A stretch of 64,000 bases of DNA, from the NCBI RefSeq assembly GCF_965227505.1, contig NZ_OZ245757.1, forward strand, positions 3,658,001 through 3,722,000, written 5' to 3'. Source of the DNA: Pelagibius sp965227505 (GTDB lineage Bacteria > Pseudomonadota > Alphaproteobacteria > Kiloniellales > Kiloniellaceae). The notes under the pieces were generated by a model. That model was not told the origin of the DNA. It made no database searches and worked only from the letters and a program-made list of their open reading frames with translations. Made by a program: the position numbers and the translations under genes. This document shows, one piece after another, positions 33,417-44,231 of this stretch (position 1 is the stretch's first letter; each line of letters begins with the position of its first letter).

Positions 33417-34363
33417 GGCTGAGCGCACCGGTCACGCTGGCGCAAGCCGTCGACACGGCCGCGGCGCGCCTGCGGAGCGCCGGGGTCGAGAGCCCGCGGC
33501 GGGATGCGCGATTGCTGATCTGTAGTCTGCTGGGGGCCGGGCCGGAACTGCTGCTTGCGCATCCCGAACGTGCGCTCGACGACGAGGAAGCGTGCCGCTG
33601 CGAGGCGGCTATCCTGCGCCGGGAGCGGCGCGAGCCGGTTTCGCGCATTCTTGGCCGGCGCGAGTTCTGGAGCCTCGACTTTCTGCTGGGGCCGGAAACC
33701 CTCGACCCGCGCCCCGACAGCGAAACCCTGGTGGAAGCGGTGCTGAAGCGGCTGCGACGCGATGCGCAGCGAAGCGGCGCGGATGGCGGTCTGCGCATTC
33801 TCGATCTCGGCTGCGGCTCCGGCTGTCTGCTCCTGGCGCTGCTGAGCGAACTGCCCGCGGCGGAGGGTGTCGGCATCGATGCGGCGCCGGGCGCTGTGGC
33901 GCTTTCCGAACGCAACGCCCGGCATCTCGGTCTGGCGGATCGTGCACGCTTTCAGAAGCGATCATGGGAGCACGGTCTGCCGTGCCCGCCGGACAAGGTC
34001 GATGCGGCCGGTGCCTGGGACGTCATCGTCAGCAATCCGCCCTACATTCCCAGCGCGGACATTGCCACCCTCGCGCCGGAGGTGGCGGGCTATGATCCCC
34101 GGGCGGCCCTCGACGGCGGGCCTGACGGTCTGGACGCTTACCGCAGCCTCATACCGGCTGCGGCTGCCGGGCTGCGGCCTCTCGGACTGCTCGCTCTGGA
34201 GGTCGGCGCCGGCCAGGCGGAGGCGGTTTCCGGCCTCCTCCGCGCAGCCGGATTTACGGGTCTGGAGACGGCCTGTGACCTATCCGGGACCGCGCGTTGC
34301 GTTCTTGCCACGCAGGCGCGCAAAAGTCGCGGGAGCCCTTCGGATTCGCGGCAAACAGGTTAA
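33413..34363 (+). CDS. prmC: Peptide chain release factor N5-glutamine methyltransferase
   Basis: Methylates the GGQ glutamine of RF1 and RF2 using SAM. 316 aa from GTG 33413, four-base overlap with prfA. Motifs: N-terminal helical domain with SPRRDARLLICSLLG, motif I ILDLGCGSGCLLLALLSEL, and the glutamine-clasping NPPY at 208-211 (VSNPPYIPSADI), followed by the PRAALDGGPDGLDAYR segment typical of PrmC. The operon ends here; a 186-bp gap to the DUF4167 gene follows. Confidence 0.95.
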   Translation: MRLSAPVTLAQAVDTAAARLRSAGVESPRRDARLLICSLLGAGPELLLAHPERALDDEEACRCEAAILRRERREPVSRILGRREFWSLDFLLGPETLDPRPDSETLVEAVLKRLRRDAQRSGADGGLRILDLGCGSGCLLLALLSELPAAEGVGIDAAPGAVALSERNARHLGLADRARFQKRSWEHGLPCPPDKVDAAGAWDVIVSNPPYIPSADIATLAPEVAGYDPRAALDGGPDGLDAYRSLIPAAAAGLRPLGLLALEVGAGQAEAVSGLLRAAGFTGLETACDLSGTARCVLATQARKSRGSPSDSRQTG

Positions 34364-34549
34364 AAAAAGAGTTGGAATAAGGGTCAAAGGCCTCTACCTT
34401 GAAGGAGCCGAGCCAAGGGGCTCCGAGCGTCTCGGGAGACGCGCAACCACCCCAAATTAACCTGTGTGTGGTTTACAGCTCGCGGAGTTGATCCGTGCTG
34501 GATTTCGGAAGCGCGGGCGGCACGTTATCCATTCTGAAGCAAGCGAACG

Positions 34550-35314
34550 ATGAGACAAGGTTCCAACAATGGACGTCGGCCTCGTGGCCGAACCAATCGC
34601 AAGCAACATGGGGGTGGGCCTTCGAGGCCCCATACCTACGACAGCAACGGACCAGACGGACGGGTCAGAGGCAATGCCCGGCAGGTCTACGAAAAATACC
34701 TGACCTTGGCGCGCGACGCGCAGTCGGCCGGCGATCGGATTGCCGCCGAAGCCTATTTCCAGCACGCCGAGCACTATTTCCGGATACTCAGCGACTCCAC
34801 CGATCCGCAGCGCCCCGAACGGCGCCCGGACGCCCGGACAGACGCCCGCACGGACGCGCGCGCCGACAGCCGCGCCGCGGCGGCCGGCGAGGGAGCGGCC
34901 GTCGCCCACGTCAATGGCGAAGCGGAGGAGACCGCCGGCGGTGAAAGCCTCGTCGTCGAACAACCGGCCGATGCCCAAGCCGTCGAAGTCGCGGCGGAAC
35001 ATGGGGACCAGCATCACAACGGCTCCGACGGTGCCCAGAATGGCCAGAACGCCGAGACCCTGATCGTGCCGGCAGCCGCGCAGTCCGAACAGGAAGAGGC
35101 GGCGCCCAAGCCGGCCCCCAAGCGGCGCGGACGGCCACGCAAGGCACGCAGCGGCGATCAAGAGGATGTCGGCGCGAAGGACAGCGCCTCGAAAGACAGC
35201 GCCCCGAAAGACGGCGCACCGAAAGAGCGGGCCCCGAAGGAACGTGCGTCGAAAGACAGCACGACCAAAGAAGGCGCGCCGAGCGAAGCGGAAAGCGATC
35301 CCGCATCGGCCTGA
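34550..35314 (+). CDS. DUF4167 domain-containing protein
   Basis: 254 aa. The conserved part is the N-terminal DUF4167 domain: a basic start RQGSNNGRRPRGRTNRK, then NARQVYEKYLTLARDAQSAGDRIAAEAYFQHAEHYFRIL (about 42-80). The rest is low complexity and acidic, with an AT-hook-like KRRGRPRKAR and seven 15-bp repeats at 35177-35281 giving KDSAP/KERAP pentapeptides. Family members are alphaproteobacterial, unknown in function, and usually next to prmC and near clpB, as here. RNA or DNA binding through the basic segments is conceivable but not shown. Confidence 0.88.
   Translation: MRQGSNNGRRPRGRTNRKQHGGGPSRPHTYDSNGPDGRVRGNARQVYEKYLTLARDAQSAGDRIAAEAYFQHAEHYFRILSDSTDPQRPERRPDARTDARTDARADSRAAAAGEGAAVAHVNGEAEETAGGESLVVEQPADAQAVEVAAEHGDQHHNGSDGAQNGQNAETLIVPAAAQSEQEEAAPKPAPKRRGRPRKARSGDQEDVGAKDSASKDSAPKDGAPKERAPKERASKDSTTKEGAPSEAESDPASA
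35177..35281 (+). repeat. Seven 15-bp tandem repeats encoding a charged tail
   Basis: Seven in-frame 15-bp units beginning at 35177, each encoding a five-residue K(D/E)xA(P/S) unit: KDSAS, KDSAP, KDGAP, KERAP, KERAS, KDSTT, KEGAP. DNA-level similarity is highest between the first three units. They form the C-terminal tail of the DUF4167 protein. Confidence 0.9.
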
Positions 35315-35396
35315 TCAGGCCTTGTCGACATCTCGCGAAGGCTTTGTCCGCAGCGGTGAACGCGCTGCCCTTTAAGCTGCCCCGCAGGCTGCTGTG

Positions 35397-36194
35397 TCAG
35401 CTGAACGGCAGATCTGCCGCTGCGGCCCCGGCAAGAGCCAGTCCGTCGCCACACTTCACGCTGCCGCCCAGCGTTACCTCGGCATAGACGCCCAGGTCCA
35501 TGTGACCGAATCCCTTGCGCAGCGTGAGGGGGATGTTCATGTCGCGCTCGGCCGTCTCGGGATTGACGTTTGTGGCCGCACAGCGCTCGGTCCGTTCGGT
35601 GACCTTCAAGCGCGCCTCTCCGGCCACGAGTTCACGCCCCAGCCAGGAAAACTCCTCCCAGGCCGCTAGGCCGTCGATCAGGATGTTGCCGCGGAAGCGC
35701 CGCGGGTCTACGGCCGTGCGGGCGACCCGCTCAAAGTCGCGCACACTGGCCAGATTGATGATGGATACGGCCTCCGGCAGGGCTTCAGCCGAGGACTCGC
35801 TTGAGGCCGCCGGACCCCGGACCTGCTGAAACGACGGTGCTCCGCGCGGCGACCCGGCAAAGAAGCCGGCGAAAAACTGATTGAGCAGCATCCGGCCGGT
35901 CTGGTCGCAGGGGTTGGCCGAAACCACCTGGCGGCCCTGGCGGTGAATGGTGAGCAGTGGGGCCGCCGCGTCGTAGGCGACCCTCAACTGGGCCAGCTTT
36001 TCCTCTGTGGTCAGCTGAAAGAAACCGCGCTTGGCGCCGGTGGTCAGGCCGTAAGCCAGGGCAAAGCGCCGATCCTCCGGCAGGCCGGCGCCCGCGGTCA
36101 GGACGACCGACTCCAGGGATTCGGCGTTCAGGCCCTTCACCGGAAAACGATGGATCTGCTCGACGCGTGCGGTCATCGCGTTTCTTTCATTCAT
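35397..36194 (-). CDS. MOSC domain-containing protein
   Basis: 265 aa from the ATG at 36194, chosen because AGGTG lies eight bases upstream; ATGs at 36206 and 36176 are alternatives. An N-terminal beta-barrel (MOSC_N: VEQIHRFPVKGLNAESLESV) is followed by the MOSC domain with the conserved cysteine in TERTERCAATNVNPET. MOSC proteins bind a molybdenum cofactor or carry sulphur, as in YiiM and the mARC enzymes; reduction of N-hydroxylated compounds is a possible role. Convergent with the DUF4167 gene. Confidence 0.85.
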   Translation of the reverse strand: MNERNAMTARVEQIHRFPVKGLNAESLESVVLTAGAGLPEDRRFALAYGLTTGAKRGFFQLTTEEKLAQLRVAYDAAAPLLTIHRQGRQVVSANPCDQTGRMLLNQFFAGFFAGSPRGAPSFQQVRGPAASSESSAEALPEAVSIINLASVRDFERVARTAVDPRRFRGNILIDGLAAWEEFSWLGRELVAGEARLKVTERTERCAATNVNPETAERDMNIPLTLRKGFGHMDLGVYAEVTLGGSVKCGDGLALAGAAAADLPFS

Positions 36195-36286
36195 GTTGCG
36201 GTGCACCTAAGCGCTTTCGACCTGGGAGAGTCAAGCAGCGGCCCTGATACCAAGGGGCATGGGTCCGGAAAAAGCCATCTGTGAGA

Positions 36287-36307
36287 TTGATAATGAGTTG
36301 CAATTGC
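36287..36307. promoter_or_regulatory. Possible Fur/iron-responsive box
   Basis: TTGATAATGAGTTGCAATTGC resembles a Fur box as a pair of hexamer-like halves (GATAATGA and CAATTGC) and lies about 90 bases upstream of the MOSC start codon, on either strand. The match is partial and made by eye. Iron or Mo-related control of the MOSC gene would be a hypothesis. Confidence 0.3.
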
Positions 36308-36473
36308 AGATTGGCTGATGTAGCGTCCGACCATGCTTTTCGCTGCTGAGTCAGCGGCTTCCGGGAATTCGGGGCGATCGGCCTGTCATGGCCGCCCCCG
36401 CTGCCGGAAACGCGGGTTTCCCGCAGCGGGGTAAGCATTGATCTCTCCTGATCCTACTTTGGGCAATGCCCGA

Positions 36474-36500
36474 CCCCGCCGGCCGAAAGGCCCGGCGGGG
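36474..36500 (+). terminator. Rho-independent terminator-like hairpin
   Basis: An 11-12 bp GC-rich stem (CCCCGCCGGCC with GGCCCGGCGGGG, one bulged base, GAAA loop) is followed by TTCTTGTTT on the plus strand. No plus-strand gene precedes it within about 1.1 kb, so it either ends an unannotated short RNA or lies in the leader of the stress-protein gene. Confidence 0.6.
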
Positions 36501-36757
36501 TTCTTGTTTGGGCGCCAGAGCGGGTTCACGGGGTTTGATGGATCGCCCCATTGGAACCACAGGGACGGTTCGACCAAATCCGGATCTGCTCCGGGGCGGA
36601 ACTGTGCGCGTCGGGAGCCTTTGACCTGTCTCATGGCCGTGGCGGCAGAGGCTTGCCTACCCTGCCATATCGAACGCCGAGAGAACCGGCGCGCGGAGTC
36701 GCCGCGAGACAGTGGCCGTGAAGTGGGGGCCGCGAAAAGGGGGGAGGAGACGCCAGT

Positions 36758-37171
36758 ATGTACAAGAAAATCATGGTTCCGGTTGACCTCGGGCATACCG
36801 AGAAGCTCGACAAGGCTTTGGCGACGGCGGCGGATCTCTCGAAGGTCTATGAGGCGCCGGTGCAGATGGTTGCGGTGACGACGACGGCGCCCAGCGCGGT
36901 CGCCCACAACCCGGAGGAGTTTGCGCGCAAGCTGGCGGACTATGCCGCTGCCGAAAGCGCCAGGCACGGCGTGGCCTTTGCGGCGGATGCCCTCACCAGC
37001 CCGGACCCGGCCGTGGATCTCGATGAGACCCTGGGCCGCGAGGCCCATGCCATCGGTGCAGACCTCATCGTCATGGCGTCCCATGTTCCCGGATTGACCG
37101 AGCATGTCTTCGCGTCCCGCGCCGGTTATCTGGCCTCCCATACGGACATCTCGGTGTTTGTCGTGCGCTGA
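36758..37171 (+). CDS. Universal stress protein
   Basis: 137 aa UspA-family protein. Starts MYKKIMVPVDLGHTEKLDKAL with GGGAGGAG upstream. The C-terminal region has ADLIVMASHVPGLTEHVFASRAGYLASHTDISVFVV, resembling the ATP-binding G-2x-G-9x-G(S/T) area, but the first glycine pattern is incomplete (SHVPGLTEHVFASRA), so ATP binding is uncertain. Often found with transporters, and here it faces a BCCT-type transporter gene. Confidence 0.88.
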   Translation: MYKKIMVPVDLGHTEKLDKALATAADLSKVYEAPVQMVAVTTTAPSAVAHNPEEFARKLADYAAAESARHGVAFAADALTSPDPAVDLDETLGREAHAIGADLIVMASHVPGLTEHVFASRAGYLASHTDISVFVVR

Positions 37172-37212
37172 GGTTTGCCGCGCGTCTCCCACGCAGTGCG
37201 TCCCAAAGAAAA

Positions 37213-37235
37213 AGCCCCGCCGAGACGGCGGGGCT
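37213..37235 (-). terminator. Terminator of the BCCT transporter gene
   Basis: A perfect 9-bp stem (AGCCCCGCC with GGCGGGGCT, 5-nt loop) followed on the minus strand by TTTTTCTTT. It lies directly after the end of the minus-strand transporter gene and 40 bases after the convergent stress-protein gene, so it may stop both. Confidence 0.85.
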
Positions 37236-37260
37236 TGGAAGTCAGGGTGTCCGATGGCGG

Positions 37261-38883
37261 CTATTCCGCCTGGGTCGGCGCCGTTGCCTGGGTTCCCTGT
37301 CGGCGTGCCCGGTTGAGGCCGATGAACAGGCTGACGCACATCAGCAGCAGCACGATGGTGAAGGGGAAGCCGGTGGAAACCGCCATGGCCTGCAGCGCGG
37401 TCAGGGCGCCGGCACCGCCGACCAGCAGCAGCGCCGCAGCGACCAGGCCTTCGAAGGTGCACCAGAACACGCGCTGCGACACCGGGGCATCCGTCTTGCC
37501 GCCGGCGGTGATGGTGTCGATCACCAGGGAGCCGGAGTCGGATGAGGTGACGAAGAACACGATCACCAGCACGATGCCGAGGAACGACGTCAGCCAGGCC
37601 AGGGGCAGGTCCTTCAGCATCTCGAAGAGCTTCAACTCCAGCGAGGCGGACTGCACGGCGGCTTCCGGATTGGCGATCACCTGATCGATGGCGGTGCCGC
37701 CGAAGGCGCCCATCCACAGGATGCTGACCACGGTGGGCACAAAGACCACGCAGATCACGAACTCCCGCACCGTGCGGCCGCGCGAGACGCGGGCGATGAA
37801 CATACCGACGAAGGGCGACCAGGAAATCCACCAGGCCCAGTAGAACGCGGTCCAGCCCTGGGAGAAGTTGGCGTCCTCGCGGCCGAAGGGGTTGGACAGC
37901 GGCACCACCTCCTTCACATAGGCGACACCGCCGCCCAGGATGGTCTCGAAGATGGCCGCGGTCGGGCCGACGAAGATGACGAAGATCATCAGCAGCGCGG
38001 CCAGCGCGATGTTGATTTCGGAGAGGACCTTCACGCCGCCGTCCAGGCCGCGGAGCACCGAGATCAACGCAATGATCGTGATGACCGAGATCAGCAGCAC
38101 GCGGGCGCCGTCGCCGGTCGGCGTGCCGAAAAGGTAGTTGAGGCCGGCCAGCGCCTGTTCGGTGCCGAAGCCGAGCGAGGTGGCGAGGCCGAAGAGCGTG
38201 GCGAAGACGGCCAGAGTGTCGATGACATGGCCGACCCAGCCCCAGACGGCCTCTCCGAAGATCGGATAGAAGGCTGACCGCAGGGTGAGGGGCAGATTGT
38301 AGTTGTAGGCGAAGAACGCCAGCGCCAGCGCCACCACGGCGTAGATCGCCCAGGGATGCAGGGCCCAGTGGAAGATGGTCGCGGCCATGCCCAGGTTGCG
38401 GGCGGCTTCCACGTCGCCGGCCGCCGCGCCGAGCGGCGCCCAGTCTGTCCGCACGCCGTTCTCCAGGCTGGTGCCGCCCATCGAAGACGCGAAGTGCGAC
38501 ATCGGCTCGGACACGCCGAAGAACATAAGACCGATGCCCATGCCCGCGGCGAACAGCATGGCGAACCAACCGAGGTAGGAGTATTCGGGTTTGGCATCGG
38601 GGCCACCCAGGCGCACCGACCCCAGGGGCGTCACCACCAGCAGGACGCCGAACAGCACGAAGATGTTTGCGGAAAGCAGGAAAAACCAATCGAAGTTCGA
38701 TGTCAGAAACGGCCGCAACCAACCGAAGAATTCGGTCGCTTCTTCCTGGAAGGCCAGCGTCAGCAGGACGAAAACGATGATGGTGAGTGCCGAAACGACG
38801 AAAACCGGGTTGTGAATATCGAGGCCGAAGGGACGTATGTTGTCCTGGCCGATTTCATAATCCGTGGTTTCTGGATTGCTCAT
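37261..38883 (-). CDS. BCCT family betaine/carnitine/choline-type transporter
   Basis: 540 aa from the ATG at 38883, which has GAGGGGG upstream; another ATG lies 15 bases earlier. Twelve hydrophobic helices. Typical BCCT stretches are GMGIGLMFFGVSEPMSHF, HWALHPWAIYAVVALALAFF, and the signature WAWWISWSPFVGMFIARVSRGRTVREF near residue 330, followed by SSDSGSLVIDTITAGG. Members take up osmoprotectants or compatible-solute precursors; the substrate is not predictable. A hairpin follows. Divergent from the cytochrome c peroxidase gene. Confidence 0.94.
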   Translation of the reverse strand: MSNPETTDYEIGQDNIRPFGLDIHNPVFVVSALTIIVFVLLTLAFQEEATEFFGWLRPFLTSNFDWFFLLSANIFVLFGVLLVVTPLGSVRLGGPDAKPEYSYLGWFAMLFAAGMGIGLMFFGVSEPMSHFASSMGGTSLENGVRTDWAPLGAAAGDVEAARNLGMAATIFHWALHPWAIYAVVALALAFFAYNYNLPLTLRSAFYPIFGEAVWGWVGHVIDTLAVFATLFGLATSLGFGTEQALAGLNYLFGTPTGDGARVLLISVITIIALISVLRGLDGGVKVLSEINIALAALLMIFVIFVGPTAAIFETILGGGVAYVKEVVPLSNPFGREDANFSQGWTAFYWAWWISWSPFVGMFIARVSRGRTVREFVICVVFVPTVVSILWMGAFGGTAIDQVIANPEAAVQSASLELKLFEMLKDLPLAWLTSFLGIVLVIVFFVTSSDSGSLVIDTITAGGKTDAPVSQRVFWCTFEGLVAAALLLVGGAGALTALQAMAVSTGFPFTIVLLLMCVSLFIGLNRARRQGTQATAPTQAE

Positions 38884-39274
38884 AGGGGTCCCCCTCAATT
38901 GCTCTAGGAAGCCGCAAATAGTGCGGTTCGATGATCCTAGTAATGTCCCGCCTTCTTTCCGGGCGGCACCCGCCGACAGGCCCGAGAAACACCGGGTGTT
39001 CTTTTGGCGTTTTCCTGGGTGACGGCTCCGAGATCATAGAAACCCGGCGGCCGGTCTAATCGTCCGTCACAGTATTACCCGTTGTCTATTTGCGACATCT
39101 TCGGTCGCTGCCCGTCGGGTGCGCGGCCCGCGGGCCGCTCCGGGCGCGTCATCGGAGCCGGAAAGGCCTCGGCGGAGCGGGCATGCGACAGCGTGTCACA
39201 GATTAGAATTGATCTAAATCAAGGCCCTTAAGCTTTGAAATCAAGACATTTTCCTGATGCTCAAGGAGGTCAGG
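38884..39274. other. Divergent control region, BCCT gene and cytochrome c peroxidase gene
   Basis: 391 bp without a gene. It holds a perfect FNR-type palindrome at 39209-39222 close to the peroxidase gene. The remainder has no other clear element that I could see. Confidence 0.7.
39209..39222. promoter_or_regulatory. FNR/FixK/Anr-type binding site
   Basis: TTGATCTAAATCAA is a perfect match to the TTGAT-N4-ATCAA consensus, centred about 59 bases before the peroxidase start codon. Upstream activation sites usually lie near -41.5 from the transcription start, so a start about 18 bases before the ATG would fit. Predicts induction of the peroxidase at low oxygen. Confidence 0.8.
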
Positions 39275-40315
39275 ATGAAACGCTTCATTACCATTCTCTT
39301 CATGTCCACCTGCCTGGTCGGCGCCGCAGAAGCGAACGAACTGCGCGACACCGCCCTGGAGTACTTCAAGCCGCTTCCCTCGACGATCCCCAGCGTTCGG
39401 GACAACCCGATCACGCCGGAGAAGATCGATCTTGGAAAAGCGCTTTTCTTCGACCCGCGGCTTTCGGCCTCCGGCGTGTTCAGCTGCTATTCCTGTCACA
39501 ACCTGACGACCGGGGGCGACGACAATCTGGAAACCTCCATCGGCCATGGCTGGCAGATCGGGCCGCGCAACTCCCCGACCGTCTTCAATGCCGTGCTCAA
39601 CGAGGCGCAGTTCTGGGACGGCCGCGCGGAGGACCTGAAAGAGCAGGCCAAGGGCCCGATCCAGGCCGGCGTCGAGATGGCCAACACGCCGGAAAACGCG
39701 ATTGCGACCCTGATGAGCATGCCGCAGTACCGGGACTGGTTTGCCGCGGCCTTTCCCGGGGAAGGGCAGCCCGTCACGTTCGACAACCTGGCCAAGGCGA
39801 TCGAGGCCTTTGAAGCCACCCTGATCACGCCCGGTCCCTTCGACGCCTTCCTGAACGGCAACGACGACGGCCTGACGCAGGAGGCCAAGGACGGGCTGGT
39901 GCTGTTCATCGACAAGGGCTGCGCCGCCTGTCACAGCGGCGTCAATGTCGGCGGCCATGGCTACTATCCCTTCGGCCTCATCGAGAAGCCGGGCGCGGAG
40001 ATCCTGCCGCCGGGCGACAAGGGGCGGTTTGCGGTCACCGCGACCATCGACGACGAGTACGTCTTCCGTGCCTCGCCGCTGCGCAACGTCTCCGTGACCG
40101 CGCCCTACTTCCATTCCGGCAAGGTCTGGGACCTGAAGGTGGCCGTGCAGATCATGGCGGAGTCGCAGCTTGGCGAAGAACTCACCGACAGCGAGGCGGA
40201 AGCGATCGTCGCCTTTCTTGAGAGCCTGACCGGCGAGGTGCCCGAGGTGACGGTGCCTGTCCTGCCTCCCGAGACCGCGGAGACCCCGCGGCCGACGGCC
40301 GAGGTGATCCGCTGA
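39275..40315 (+). CDS. Di-haem cytochrome c peroxidase
   Basis: Periplasmic enzyme reducing hydrogen peroxide to water with electrons from cytochrome c. 346 aa from the ATG at 39275, with AAGGAGGT upstream; another ATG 18 bases earlier lacks this. Signal peptide about 1-20, then two haem c attachment motifs, CYSCH at 71-75 and CAACH at 216-220, in the order peroxidase low-potential haem then high-potential haem. Family landmarks NPITPEKIDLGKALFFDPRLS and HGWQIGPRNSPTVFNA. An FNR-type site precedes it. Confidence 0.94.
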   Translation: MKRFITILFMSTCLVGAAEANELRDTALEYFKPLPSTIPSVRDNPITPEKIDLGKALFFDPRLSASGVFSCYSCHNLTTGGDDNLETSIGHGWQIGPRNSPTVFNAVLNEAQFWDGRAEDLKEQAKGPIQAGVEMANTPENAIATLMSMPQYRDWFAAAFPGEGQPVTFDNLAKAIEAFEATLITPGPFDAFLNGNDDGLTQEAKDGLVLFIDKGCAACHSGVNVGGHGYYPFGLIEKPGAEILPPGDKGRFAVTATIDDEYVFRASPLRNVSVTAPYFHSGKVWDLKVAVQIMAESQLGEELTDSEAEAIVAFLESLTGEVPEVTVPVLPPETAETPRPTAEVIR

Positions 40316-40689
40316 CGATCCGCTGACGATCCGATGACCGGGGGGCAAGCCCACCACGCGGGCTTGCCTGACGCCTGGGTGTGCCTGACGCCTGGGCGTG
40401 CCTTTCCGGAACCACCGCCGGCGGGTCGAAGCAGGGGCGCATCCGTGCTCTCTTCGAACCCGCCCGCGGTGCAGGGGCGCCGCCTTGGCCGGAGCCCGGA
40501 AAAGTCAGTCAAAAATCGCCGCCAGATGGGACTTGTGTCTTTTTTGCAACAGCCCATATGTCCTGTAGGGGCCGGGCCCATGAGGCCGGTTCCGGCGACC
40601 GTGTGCCGCTAGGACGGGCGCGGGCGCCACGTTAGACTTTGTTGGCTCACCTGCATGCCGAATCCGAGGGTGCGGGAAAGGGGATATAG
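40316..40689. other. Gap between cytochrome c peroxidase and clpB
   Basis: 374 bp without a gene. Immediately after the stop there are short direct repeats (CGCTGACGATC in two copies, then GCCTGACGCCTGG twice near 40362-40400). A sigma-32-like promoter for clpB is at 40533-40560. A GGGAAAGGGG purine run precedes the clpB ATG. Confidence 0.7.
40533..40560 (+). promoter_or_regulatory. Sigma-32 (RpoH) type heat-shock promoter of clpB
   Basis: CTTGTGT and CCCATAT are separated by 14 bases, compared with the CTTGAAA-N11-16-CCCATNT consensus. The -10 half is a full match and the -35 half keeps CTTG. The clpB ATG is 130 bases downstream, giving a leader of about 120 nt. Predicted by eye. Confidence 0.65.
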
Positions 40690-43281
<2,592 letters not shown>

Positions 43282-43313
43282 TTCGTTTCTCGACTTTCGT
43301 CGAGGCGGTTCCA

Positions 43314-43377
43314 GCCCGCTCCCCCTCCCGGCCACCCATAGGATAATCGCATTGGGTGGCCGGGAGGGGGAGCGGGC
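43314..43377. repeat. Perfect 25-bp inverted repeat, long hairpin
   Basis: The 25-base arm 43314-43338 pairs perfectly with 43353-43377, around a 14-base spacer. Two more outer pairs form after one mismatch. The hairpin lies between the clpB stop and the flavin-reductase-like gene and has no T-tract, so it is not a standard terminator. It may stabilise clpB mRNA or be a small mobile palindrome. Confidence 0.9.
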
Positions 43378-43435
43378 CGGTGCCGAAAACCAACGAAAAG
43401 CGCCGAGGTGCAGCCTCGGCCTTGAGGGTTACCTG

Positions 43436-44083
43436 ATGTTCTACGACACCCGCAGCGGCGACCACGGGTTGCCGCACAACCCCTTTAAGGCCTGCATCGT
43501 GCCGCGGCCCATCGGCTGGGTCACCACGGTGAACGCGGCGGGGGCGGTGAACCTTGCGCCCTACAGCTTCTTCAACGGCGTGGCCGGCGAGCCGCCGGTG
43601 GTGATGTTCGCCCCCGGCGGACGCAAGGCCGACGGCCCGCCCGACGGCTCCAAGGACTCCCTCGCCAATGCGGAGCGCACCGGGGAGTTCGTCTGCAACG
43701 TCGTCACCTGGGATCTGCGCGAGGCGATGAACAAGACTTCCGCGCCGGCTCCCGCCGGGGTGGACGAGGCGGCGGCGGCGGGCCTGGAGATGGTCCCGTC
43801 AAAACTGGTGAAGCCGCCGCGGGTGAAGGCCTCGCCCATTCATCTGGAATGCCGATATCTGCAGACCGTCGACCTGCCCTCCGACATCCCGGACGCGCGC
43901 AATGCCGTGGTCTTCGGCCAGGTTGTCGGCATCCACATCGACGAGTCGGTCCTGACCGACGGACTGGTCGACATGGCCAAGCTGAAGCCCATCGCGCGGC
44001 TCGGCTACATGGACTACACCCGGGTCGACGAGGTCTTTGCCATGCCCCGGCCCGCCTGGCCGCTGGAGGATGCGGCCGAGTAG
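43436..44083 (+). CDS. Flavin reductase family protein
   Basis: 215 aa from the ATG at 43436. Flavin_Reduct-like split barrel: PRPIGWVTTVNAAGAVNLAPYSFFNGVAGEPPVVMFA contains the FMN-contacting motifs SxFNGxxxxPP, and GEFVCNVVTWDLREAMNKT is typical of the DIM6/NTAB group. Members bind FMN tightly or supply reduced flavin to partner oxygenases; no partner is nearby. It starts 59 bases after the long inverted repeat. Confidence 0.85.
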   Translation: MFYDTRSGDHGLPHNPFKACIVPRPIGWVTTVNAAGAVNLAPYSFFNGVAGEPPVVMFAPGGRKADGPPDGSKDSLANAERTGEFVCNVVTWDLREAMNKTSAPAPAGVDEAAAAGLEMVPSKLVKPPRVKASPIHLECRYLQTVDLPSDIPDARNAVVFGQVVGIHIDESVLTDGLVDMAKLKPIARLGYMDYTRVDEVFAMPRPAWPLEDAAE

Positions 44084-44231
44084 CGCCCTTACCCGATGGC
44101 CCTGCCTCTCATGACGATCCCGTGAAACCACAGTAAGGCCGCTGGCGCAGGGGTCGCCGCTCTTGCTAGGCTTCCGTCTTCAATCGGCTCAGTACCGAAG
44201 GTCGGGCCGCAGGGAATAGGGAGGCAGGGCG

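Larger units (their letters stand above)
36207..36757. other. Gap between MOSC and universal stress protein genes
   Basis: No convincing gene. It contains an iron-box-like sequence (36287-36307) upstream of the MOSC gene and a strong hairpin (36474-36500) with a T-rich tail on the plus strand. A 146-codon plus-strand frame (36438-36878) starts inside this hairpin region and overlaps the stress-protein gene; it lacks family features. The hairpin has no upstream plus-strand gene, so a small RNA between roughly 36330 and 36505 is possible. Confidence 0.6.
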
